A DNA stretch of 64,000 nucleotides from Runella zeae DSM 19591 (GTDB lineage Bacteria; Bacteroidota; Bacteroidia; Cytophagales; Spirosomataceae): positions 1-64,000 of the forward strand of contig NZ_KE384038.1 of NCBI RefSeq assembly GCF_000423565.1, written 5' to 3'. Below, piece after piece: positions 35,914 to 43,040 of this stretch. Position 1 is the first letter of the stretch, and each line of letters starts with the position of its first letter. Position numbers and translations under genes: made by a program. The notes under the pieces were generated by a model that was given only the letters and a program-made list of their open reading frames with translations, was not told the origin of the DNA and did not search any database.

Positions 35914-35941
35914 AAAAAAGCCCTCTTTTGAGGGTTTTTTT
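35914..35941. terminator. Rho-independent terminator after gcvP
   Basis: AAAAAAGCCCTC (35914-35925) pairs with GAGGGTTTTTTT (35930-35941) around a TTTT loop, one G-T wobble. The A/T flanks would let it act on both strands. The remaining AT-rich sequence to 36107 has no gene. Confidence 0.88.
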
Positions 35942-36107
35942 GTTGATTATCAGTAGATTGTAATCTTGGTTTTTTATGGGAAAAGTCATTAGAGGGGTAT
36001 TTTGTTTAATTTTTTTGTGAAAAGATTAAACAAAATGAAATATTGAAAAGTTATTAACCTGTTCTAAAAACAAAAATTTTCCACCCTCTAAAATTCAAAT
36101 AACGACT

Positions 36108-37073
36108 ATGAAAACTTTTTGGAGAAAGGCGAAAGCCCAAATGGTAGTAATGGTAATGGTAGCGGCAGGTGCTACTTTGGTAGGCTGTAAAGACGACGAA
36201 ACTACACCTACCTCTAACACTGTGACTGATATTGTACTAGCCAACAACGATTTTAGTATTTTACGGGCAGCCGTCACACGGGCAGGGCTAGCTGATGCTC
36301 TCAAAGGCGGTACACTGACAGTATTTGCGCCCAACGATGCAGCATTTACAGCATCAGGCCTAGATTTGAGCACCGTCAATTCATTGGATGTTAATACCTT
36401 GAGAACGGTGTTGCAGTATCATGTTTTGGGAACTACAATTGCAGCTTCAGCTGTACCTACTGCCAACAACACCGAAGTGCCTACCTTAGCGGGTGCTAAT
36501 GCGTATGTTACCAAAAATGACGGCGGAGTATCTATCAATGGAGCAAGAGTAATCACTGCTGACGTAAAAGCAGATAATGGTGTGATTCATGTGATTAACC
36601 GAGTAATCATGCCACCTTCAGGAAACCTTCTTCAAGTAGCACAAGCCAATCCTAACTTTACTTTTTTGGTGGCAGCTCTCAACAAAGTCATTCAAGCCAA
36701 TCCTTCGGTAGGGGCTACGGTTACTTCAGTATTGACGGGTAATTCTCCTTTTACGGTATTTGCACCTACCAATACCGCTTTTCAAGCTACTCCTTTTAAC
36801 AGCATCGACGCTATCAATGCCGCAAGTGGTGCTACGCTCACTACCCTTACCAGTGTATTGTTGGCGCACGTAGTACAAGGACGAGTATTTTCTACCAATT
36901 TAACGGCTGGTAATGTCGTAACGGCTGGTAATGCTCCTATTACGGTGACGCTTGGTTCGGGTGTGCAAGTACGTGGTGCGGGCAATGGTACCAACAATGC
37001 CAATGTAACAAGTGCCAACATCGTGGCTACCAATGGCGTTATCCATGTTATAGATAGAGTAATTCTGCCTTAA
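36108..37073 (+). CDS. Fasciclin (FAS1) domain lipoprotein
   Basis: A 321-residue lipoprotein (lipobox LVGC, Cys27). Two FAS1 domains follow, about residues 40-170 and 172-321. Each has the FAS1 H1 motif (LTVFAPNDAAF; FTVFAPTNTAF), the central L..HV (LQYHVLG; LLAHVVQG) and the closing NGVIHVI(N/D)RVI. FAS1 domains mediate adhesion to proteins or polysaccharides; in Bacteroidota such lipoproteins are usually on the outer membrane. It is flanked by terminators on both sides and is therefore monocistronic. Confidence 0.95.
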   Translation: MKTFWRKAKAQMVVMVMVAAGATLVGCKDDETTPTSNTVTDIVLANNDFSILRAAVTRAGLADALKGGTLTVFAPNDAAFTASGLDLSTVNSLDVNTLRTVLQYHVLGTTIAASAVPTANNTEVPTLAGANAYVTKNDGGVSINGARVITADVKADNGVIHVINRVIMPPSGNLLQVAQANPNFTFLVAALNKVIQANPSVGATVTSVLTGNSPFTVFAPTNTAFQATPFNSIDAINAASGATLTTLTSVLLAHVVQGRVFSTNLTAGNVVTAGNAPITVTLGSGVQVRGAGNGTNNANVTSANIVATNGVIHVIDRVILP

Positions 37074-37101
37074 TATTAAATGTGATTTTAAGGTTTCGTT
37101 G

Positions 37102-37135
37102 GGGTGATTTTTAGCAATAAAAATCACCCTTTTTG
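37102..37135 (+). terminator. Rho-independent terminator after the fasciclin gene
   Basis: GGGTGATTTTT (37102-37112) pairs perfectly with AAAAATCACCC (37119-37129) around AGCAAT, followed by TTTTTG. Confidence 0.9.
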
Positions 37136-37150
37136 TTGGTCTTTAAAACT

Positions 37151-37194
37151 GACAAAAAACAGTTTTAAGGATGTTTTTTGTCATCAAATTTGAT
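37151..37194. promoter_or_regulatory. Hairpin plus 12-bp palindrome upstream of the CBS gene
   Basis: GACAAAAAACA (37151-37161) pairs perfectly with 37172-37182 over a 10-base loop, and the perfect palindrome ATCAAATTTGAT directly follows at 37183-37194, about 47 bases before the CBS ATG. The palindrome could be an operator; the hairpin could be a second weak terminator on either strand. Confidence 0.35.
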
Positions 37195-37241
37195 AAAAAA
37201 GGGGCGCATTTTGAGGTATCAAAATTAAACCTCGAACAAAA

Positions 37242-37658
37242 ATGAAAAAAAGAGAACCTATTTCGCACATCATGACCAAAAACGTGCACACTGTCAATGT
37301 AAGCGATGATTTGCACGAAGCGATTGAAATCGTAAAGAAAAACCACATCCGTCATTTGCCCGTATTGGAAGGCAAAGAAGTGGTAGGTATAATTAGTAGA
37401 ACAGATATTAATCGATTGACATTCAGCTCGTTGTTTGATAATCAAGAAGGTGCTGATGAGGCTATTTTAGAGATGCTAAGTATTCCACAAGTAATGACCC
37501 AAAAACCCCGTACAGTAGATGTGTCTTTGAGCATTAGAGAGGTAGCGGAGATTCTGGCTACGGAAGAATATCACGCTTTGCCGGTTATCGAAAATGGAGA
37601 ATTGGCGGGGATTGTCACTACCACCGATGTCATCAAATATATGCTTGAACAGTACTAA
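37242..37658 (+). CDS. CBS domain protein
   Basis: A 138-residue protein made of one CBS pair. The first CBS motif runs about residues 8-65 (ISHIMTKNVHTVNVSDDLHEAIEIVKKNHIRHLPV... VVGIISRTDI) and the second about 78-138 (VMTQKPRTVDVSLSIREVAEIL...HALPVIENGELAGIVTTTDV). Stand-alone CBS pairs bind adenosine nucleotides and act as sensors on partner proteins. No partner is apparent nearby. A strong terminator follows 21 bases after the stop. Confidence 0.94.
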   Translation: MKKREPISHIMTKNVHTVNVSDDLHEAIEIVKKNHIRHLPVLEGKEVVGIISRTDINRLTFSSLFDNQEGADEAILEMLSIPQVMTQKPRTVDVSLSIREVAEILATEEYHALPVIENGELAGIVTTTDVIKYMLEQY

Positions 37659-37679
37659 GGTTCAAAACAATTTTTTCCT

Positions 37680-37715
37680 AAGCCTAGTTTGTAATGATAC
37701 AAATTAGGCTTTTTT
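37680..37715 (+). terminator. Strong terminator touching the photolyase start codon
   Basis: AAGCCTAGTTTGTA (37680-37693) pairs with TACAAATTAGGCTT (37698-37711), 14 bp with one wobble, loop ATGA; the T-tract runs to 37715 and the photolyase ATG is 37716-37718. It ends the CBS transcript but leaves no room for a leader between terminator and gene. Confidence 0.88.
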
Positions 37716-39029
37716 ATGAATCAACCTTTGACGATATTTTGGTTTCGACGTGATTTGCGTTTGCACGACAATGCAGGACTGTATCGAGCCCTTACGGCGG
37801 GTAATTCCGTTTTACCTCTTTTTATTTTTGACAAAGAAATCCTTGATCAATTAGAAGATAAAAACGACCGGCGTGTTGAGTTTATTCATCAAGCGTTGAG
37901 CGAGCTTCAAGAGCAATTGACTCAACTAGGAAGTGCGATTTTGGTAAAATACGGTACGCCTTCGGAAGTATGGCAACAGCTCATAGAAGAGTACAACACT
38001 GGGGAGGTTCACACCAATCATGATTATGAGCCTTATGCTAAAACCCGTGATAAGGCGATTGGGTCTTTTTTGAATAGCCACGGTATTGCTTTTTATACCC
38101 ACAAAGACCAGTGTATTTTTGAGAAAAACGAGGTGCTGAGCGGCGCAGGTACTCCTTATACAGTATTTACGCCTTATAGCCGAAAATGGAAAGAAACCCT
38201 CAATGATTTTTATTTGAAGTCGTATCCTACCGAAAAATATTTTGATTCTTTTTATAAAATTTCTCCTTCCGCAATTCCCTCTTTGGAAAGTATGGGTTTT
38301 GAAAAAGTAGGATTGCCATTTCCTCATAAAAGTGTTAGAGATGAATTAATAAAAAATTATAAAGAGCAACGTGATATTCCTTCTGTTGCGGGTACGTCTC
38401 GTTTGAGTGTACACCTACGCTTCGGTACTATTTCGATTCGGGAATTGGCTCGCAAAGCCCAAAAACTCAACGAAACCTTTTTGAATGAGTTGATTTGGCG
38501 GGACTTTTACATGCAGATTTTGTGGCATTTTCCGCACGTGGGTGAAGGCAAAGCCTTTCGGGCGGAGTATGACAAGATAGAATGGAGGCAGGATGAAGCT
38601 CAGTTTAAGAAATGGTGTGAAGGTCGCACGGGTTACCCCATAGTGGATGCCGGGATGCGCGAACTCAATGCTACGGGCTTTATGCACAATCGCGTCAGGA
38701 TGATAGTGGCTAGTTTTTTGACCAAACATTTGCTCATTGACTGGCGTTGGGGGGAGGCGTATTTTGCCCAAAAACTATTGGATTTTGACTTGTCGGCCAA
38801 CAATGGCGGTTGGCAATGGGCATCTGGCTCTGGGACAGATGCCGCGCCTTATTTTCGGATTTTTAACCCCACCGCGCAGACCCAAAAATTTGATTCTCAA
38901 TTGGCTTATATTAAAAAATGGGTACCCGAACTTAACACGTTCGACTACCCCAAGCCAATTGTAGACCATGCTTTTGCAAGAGAGCGATGTCTGAAAGTGT
39001 ATCAGAAGGCGTTGAAGGGAGGAGAGTAA
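37716..39029 (+). CDS. Deoxyribodipyrimidine photolyase / cryptochrome family (class I)
   Basis: A 437-residue flavoprotein. The N-terminal antenna domain starts IFWFRRDLRLHDN, exactly at the family's beginning, so the ATG at 37716 is right. The FAD domain has GTSRLSVHLRFGTISIREL, NELIWRDFYMQIL, WCEGRTGYPIVDAGMRELNATGFMHNRVRM (split motif) and SANNGGWQWASGSGTDAAPYFRIFNP, with the catalytic-type Asn/Glu residues in place. It is most like CPD photolyases, repairing cyclobutane dimers with blue light, but a cryptochrome role cannot be excluded. It has no visible RBS because the upstream terminator ends at the ATG. Confidence 0.95.
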   Translation: MNQPLTIFWFRRDLRLHDNAGLYRALTAGNSVLPLFIFDKEILDQLEDKNDRRVEFIHQALSELQEQLTQLGSAILVKYGTPSEVWQQLIEEYNTGEVHTNHDYEPYAKTRDKAIGSFLNSHGIAFYTHKDQCIFEKNEVLSGAGTPYTVFTPYSRKWKETLNDFYLKSYPTEKYFDSFYKISPSAIPSLESMGFEKVGLPFPHKSVRDELIKNYKEQRDIPSVAGTSRLSVHLRFGTISIRELARKAQKLNETFLNELIWRDFYMQILWHFPHVGEGKAFRAEYDKIEWRQDEAQFKKWCEGRTGYPIVDAGMRELNATGFMHNRVRMIVASFLTKHLLIDWRWGEAYFAQKLLDFDLSANNGGWQWASGSGTDAAPYFRIFNPTAQTQKFDSQLAYIKKWVPELNTFDYPKPIVDHAFARERCLKVYQKALKGGE

Positions 39030-39092
39030 CTTTTAGGTGGCTTACACTTTATAATAAGTAAATCACCATTAACGCAGAAGCAGGATTTTAGC

Positions 39093-40586
39093 ATGGACAA
39101 GTTATTAAAAGAACTTCAGCGAGCAGATTTGGAGCGGCAAACACGACGGTATTTTCTTCAAACCTTGGGCACAGGGCTTGGTTCATTGGGGCTGGGTTCG
39201 CTTTTGGGGAGTTGTGGGTATTTAGGTAAAGATGAGACCGCATCGTCTGCGCCAGTCCAATCGCTCGATGCCATGAGTGTGAAAATCCCTCAATTTGCGC
39301 CCAAGGCCAAACAAGTGATTTATATCCATATGGCGGGAGCACCCTCGCAGTTGGAGCTTTTTGATTATAAACCCGAACTCGAAAAATACCACGGCAAAGA
39401 TTGTCCAGCGGAGTTTTTGGAAGGCAAAAAGTTTGCTTTTATCAAAGGAGTACCCAAGATGCTTGGCCCTAAAGGGCAGTTTGCACAGCATGGACAGTCG
39501 GGGGCATGGATTTCCAATTATTTGCCTTATTTACAGACCGTTGCTGATGACGTGTCTTTTGTAAAAGCCATGTATACCGACCAGTTTAACCACGCGCCCG
39601 CTCAGTTGTTGATGCATACGGGAAGCGCACGTTTGGGACGACCTAGTATTGGAGCTTGGACGGTCTATGGATTGGGTTCAGAAAACAAAAACCTTCCGGG
39701 GTTTATCGTACTAGCCTCTGGAGGAAAGCAGCCCGACGCTGGCAAGTCGGTATGGGGAAGTGGATTTTTGCCCACGGTCTATCAAGGAGTACAATGCCGT
39801 ACTGGTGGCGACCCTGTTTTGTACGTTTCTGACCCGCAAGGTATGAATCGGGATATACGAAAACAAACAATTGAGGCTATCAATACCATCAATCAACAAG
39901 CCTACGACGAAGTAAAAGACCCCGAAATTTTGACCCGCATTAGCCAATATGAAATGGCTTTTCGGATGCAAATGTCGGTACCTGAGGTTATGGATGTGAG
40001 CAAAGAACCGCAGTATATCTTGGATATGTACGGTGTAAAATCTGGCGAAGGGTCATTTGCGATGAACTGCCTACTGGCGCGCAAACTCGTCGAAAATGGC
40101 GTTCGTTTTGTACAGTTGTTTGATTGGGGCTGGGATACGCACGGCACAAGCGAAGACGGTTCGGTAGAAATCGGCCTCATGAACAAATGTAAAGCCTCTG
40201 ACCAAGGCGTAGCGGCTTTGTTGAAAGACCTCAAAATGAGAGGGTTGCTCGACGAAACGCTCGTGGTATGGGGTGGAGAGTTTGGCCGAACGCCCATGCA
40301 AGAAAACCGTGATGGGCAAGTGCTGCCCTATTCAGGACGCGACCATCACTTGGATGCTTTTACGGTTTGGATGGCCGGCGGCGGTGTCAAAAAAGGATTT
40401 TCACTTGGTGAAACCGACCCATTGGGCTATTATGGTGTTAAAGACCGTACGCATGTGCATGATTTACAGGCTACTATCTTGCATTTAATGGGCTTCAACC
40501 ACGAAAAATTTACCTATCCTTTTCAAGGCCGTAACTTCCGCTTGACCGATGTAGCAGGGAAAGTTATCAAGCCGATTTTGGCCTGA
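39093..40586 (+). CDS. DUF1501 family protein with Tat lipoprotein signal
   Basis: A 497-residue protein of the sulfatase-like DUF1501 family. The N-terminus has a twin-arginine motif (RRYFLQ, Arg18-Arg19), a hydrophobic run and LLGSC at Cys41, so it is likely exported folded through Tat and lipidated. Family features include IHMAGAPSQLELFDYKP near residue 73, VWGGEFGRTPM and GRDHHLDAFTVWMAGGGVKKG, a possible metal site. DUF1501 genes usually follow a DUF1553/PSD1 cytochrome gene; none is here, the previous gene being the photolyase. Function of the family is not established. TatC is encoded 12 kb further on. Confidence 0.92.
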   Translation: MDKLLKELQRADLERQTRRYFLQTLGTGLGSLGLGSLLGSCGYLGKDETASSAPVQSLDAMSVKIPQFAPKAKQVIYIHMAGAPSQLELFDYKPELEKYHGKDCPAEFLEGKKFAFIKGVPKMLGPKGQFAQHGQSGAWISNYLPYLQTVADDVSFVKAMYTDQFNHAPAQLLMHTGSARLGRPSIGAWTVYGLGSENKNLPGFIVLASGGKQPDAGKSVWGSGFLPTVYQGVQCRTGGDPVLYVSDPQGMNRDIRKQTIEAINTINQQAYDEVKDPEILTRISQYEMAFRMQMSVPEVMDVSKEPQYILDMYGVKSGEGSFAMNCLLARKLVENGVRFVQLFDWGWDTHGTSEDGSVEIGLMNKCKASDQGVAALLKDLKMRGLLDETLVVWGGEFGRTPMQENRDGQVLPYSGRDHHLDAFTVWMAGGGVKKGFSLGETDPLGYYGVKDRTHVHDLQATILHLMGFNHEKFTYPFQGRNFRLTDVAGKVIKPILA

Positions 40587-40588
40587 TA

Positions 40589-41410
40589 CTACTCAAGATT
40601 GAACTTCACTGCTTTGAGTACTTTAAGATAGCCTTCGGTGTGCTTTTTGATATTAGAAGGATATTCGGTGTCGGTATCAAACGCATCTAGCAATATTTTA
40701 TGCCCTTTGAGGGCATCTTGTTCGTCAAAAAAAGTTTTTGTCCACTCAGTGGGAAGGTCTTCAGAAGAAGCCACGCCAATACCTCCACTATAAAACAGAA
40801 AAGGACTTTGTAAGATAGGAGTTTCAAAATAAGGCTGTTCTTTCTTGTCGGTAAGTTCAAAATAATCAATAATAAATGTCACCATACCTAGCACTCTCTT
40901 TTTGAGTTGTTGAGGGGTTTCGGGTTGGGAAGGTTTGATGCGCCATTGGTTGTGGGAAGGGTGGAGAAGGTCAATAGAATCTACCTCGTAAAGAGGTACG
41001 GCGGCCAAAAATAGGTCTATACCTTCAGCTTTATTTTGCGAATCAATGAGCCTAAACTTGGCTTGTTTTTCTTCTCTTTTGAGCTCTTTGAGCGAAAGCC
41101 CTTGTGTAAAAATAGGACCACTTAGCAAGTAATACCCGTTTTTGTTGGAATACTCCCAACGGTTAATAGAATATCCAAGGTCTTTTTGCCATACCACCAA
41201 AGTTTGATTCGGATAAAAACGCAAAAAACCGTCTTTTAGGGAAGTAATAAGATTTAAGTCATTGGAAACTACATTGTCGATAGTTTCGTCGAGGTCATAT
41301 TTGCTTACTTTCCAAGAAGCTACCATAGGGTCTTGGTCGGGGTTATCGCTTCCAGAACCACAGGCAGAAAGTAAAATAACAAAGCTAATCATCAAAAACA
41401 GTGAACGCAT
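40589..41410 (-). CDS. Hypothetical lipoprotein
   Basis: A 273-residue protein with a clear lipoprotein signal (MRSLFLMISFVILLSACGSG, lipid on Cys17). I do not recognise the family. The first half begins ASWKVSKYDLDETID, resembling lipocalin-like proteins of Bacteroidota that open with a GxW motif; the second half is helical. It starts 12 bases after the M28 peptidase stop and is probably in the same operon. It converges on the DUF1501 gene with two bases between stops. Confidence 0.8.
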   Translation of the reverse strand: MRSLFLMISFVILLSACGSGSDNPDQDPMVASWKVSKYDLDETIDNVVSNDLNLITSLKDGFLRFYPNQTLVVWQKDLGYSINRWEYSNKNGYYLLSGPIFTQGLSLKELKREEKQAKFRLIDSQNKAEGIDLFLAAVPLYEVDSIDLLHPSHNQWRIKPSQPETPQQLKKRVLGMVTFIIDYFELTDKKEQPYFETPILQSPFLFYSGGIGVASSEDLPTEWTKTFFDEQDALKGHKILLDAFDTDTEYPSNIKKHTEGYLKVLKAVKFNLE

Positions 41411-41422
41411 AAAGGGGGAGGT

Positions 41423-42787
41423 TTAGATGCCGTATTTATCCAATAAATAAATCAGAACAGCCATGGAGGCAGTTCCTAAATCAAGCTCTCTTTTACTAAC
41501 ATTTTCAAAATTGTCGTTGGCAGCGTGATGATAATCAAAATAGCGCTGCGTATCAGGCTTATAACCAAGCAGTACAGTGCCGTGTTGTGCCAAAGGCCCG
41601 ATGTCTGCTCCACCACCTCCAGGGCCTATTTCGTGAAGGCCATACGGTGCAAGTAGCGGCTTCCAGCCGATGATTTTGGCTTTTTGGTCAGTTTTGCCTA
41701 CGATACCAAAACCTCTAGGAGTAAAACCACCGTTGTCTGACTCAATCGCCGCAATGTGCTTTTCATTGTTTTGTTTGGCCAAATCAGCATATTTGATGCC
41801 CCCTTTCAACCCATTTTCTTCATTCATAAACATCACCGCCCGGATTGTTCGTTTGGGTTGATAACCAAGGACCTTCAGGAGCCGTACTGCCTCAATAGAC
41901 TGAACGCAGCCTGCGCCGTCGTCGTGGGCACCTTCGGCAATGTCCCATGAATCTAAGTGGCCACCTACTACGATGATTTCGTCAGGTTTTTCGCGGCCTT
42001 TGATTTCACCGACTACATTATGCGAATCAGCATCGGGGAGCGTTTCGCAGTTTTGACGAAAATAAAACGTAAGATTTGGATGTTCTTTTAGTTTTTGGCT
42101 GAGTAGATTGGCGGCATTGGTGCTGATAGCTGCGGTCGGAATTAAGGGCACGCCTGTGCCATAGCGCATACTTCCAGAGTGAGGGACATCGTCTTGGCGC
42201 GTGGTAACGGAGCGCACAATAGCCCCCACAGCGCCTAAATTTGCGGCTTCGGTGGCTCCGTTGGCACGCTGATCTACTGCCCCACCATAGGCTTCAAAGG
42301 TATTGATTTTGGTAGGGTCCATAGGACGATTGAAAAATACAATCTTGCCTTTGACCTTGTCTTTGCCTAATTCCCGCAATTGTTGAAAACTTTTTACTTC
42401 TATCACTTCTGCTTCTAGTCCTTTGGGGGCAGTTGCCACAGAGCCGCCCAGCGCCGCAATCGGTACTTTTGTTTTTTCTTTACCAATTTTGAAATAAGCT
42501 TCTTCTTTGGCTCCGCGCACCCAGTGAGGTACTTTCACATCTTGTAAAAACACTCGGTCAAATTTTTCTTGCTCCATGAGCTGTTTGGTATAAGCTACGG
42601 CCTTTTGCGCTCCTACTGAGCCACTAAGACGAGGGCCGATTTGTTTGCAGAGATATCGGAGCCATTCATAAGCTTGTCCGTTGGAGAGTACTTCGTCATA
42701 AATCTTGCGAATCATGAGCGAATCTTCGGATGTTTGGGCAAAGGTAGTAGTACTAACAAGGAGCAGGAAGAAAATAGACTTTTTCAA
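41423..42787 (-). CDS. M28 family zinc metallopeptidase (exported aminopeptidase-like)
   Basis: A 454-residue peptidase if started at the TTG at 42787, which gives a textbook signal peptide MKKSIFFLLLVSTTTFA; there is no ATG upstream of residue 24. A PA-like domain sits near residues 130-270, and the metal ligands appear in VVGGHLDSWD, GAHDDGAGC, NEENGLKG and ESDNGGF, with a later His in DYHHAANDNFENV, the dinuclear zinc pattern of M28. Related exported enzymes are carboxypeptidase Q-like dipeptidases. A -7 box (TATTTTTG on the minus strand, 42834-42827) lies 40 bases upstream and overlaps the alternative TTG at 42829, which favours the chosen start. Confidence 0.92.
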   Translation of the reverse strand: MKKSIFFLLLVSTTTFAQTSEDSLMIRKIYDEVLSNGQAYEWLRYLCKQIGPRLSGSVGAQKAVAYTKQLMEQEKFDRVFLQDVKVPHWVRGAKEEAYFKIGKEKTKVPIAALGGSVATAPKGLEAEVIEVKSFQQLRELGKDKVKGKIVFFNRPMDPTKINTFEAYGGAVDQRANGATEAANLGAVGAIVRSVTTRQDDVPHSGSMRYGTGVPLIPTAAISTNAANLLSQKLKEHPNLTFYFRQNCETLPDADSHNVVGEIKGREKPDEIIVVGGHLDSWDIAEGAHDDGAGCVQSIEAVRLLKVLGYQPKRTIRAVMFMNEENGLKGGIKYADLAKQNNEKHIAAIESDNGGFTPRGFGIVGKTDQKAKIIGWKPLLAPYGLHEIGPGGGGADIGPLAQHGTVLLGYKPDTQRYFDYHHAANDNFENVSKRELDLGTASMAVLIYLLDKYGI

Positions 42788-42826
42788 GCGTTTTAGCAAT
42801 TTGAGGATGGTAGAAAGTGTCAGACA

Positions 42827-42834
42827 CAAAAATA
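42827..42834 (-). promoter_or_regulatory. -7 promoter element for the M28 peptidase gene
   Basis: Read on the minus strand this is TATTTTTG (TAnnTTTG), 40 bases before the TTG start. No -33 TTG at the expected distance. The divergent gap to the barrel protein gene (43041) holds nothing else recognised. Confidence 0.35.
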
Positions 42835-43040
42835 GGGTTTTGTTTGAAAAAGATGCGGATAGGCTTCATAAAAGAGTATTTCGTCAGAGTAATATGTACC
42901 CTGTCTAAAGTAAAGAATGAGTGCGAAAAAAATTGTCAAAACCGCTACCATTCATCCAAATCACCCCCTTTGGGTGAAGGTTGTCCTACTTACTACATTG
43001 TAGTTTTGGGAATCAGTTTCACCAACTCATACTGCCAGCC

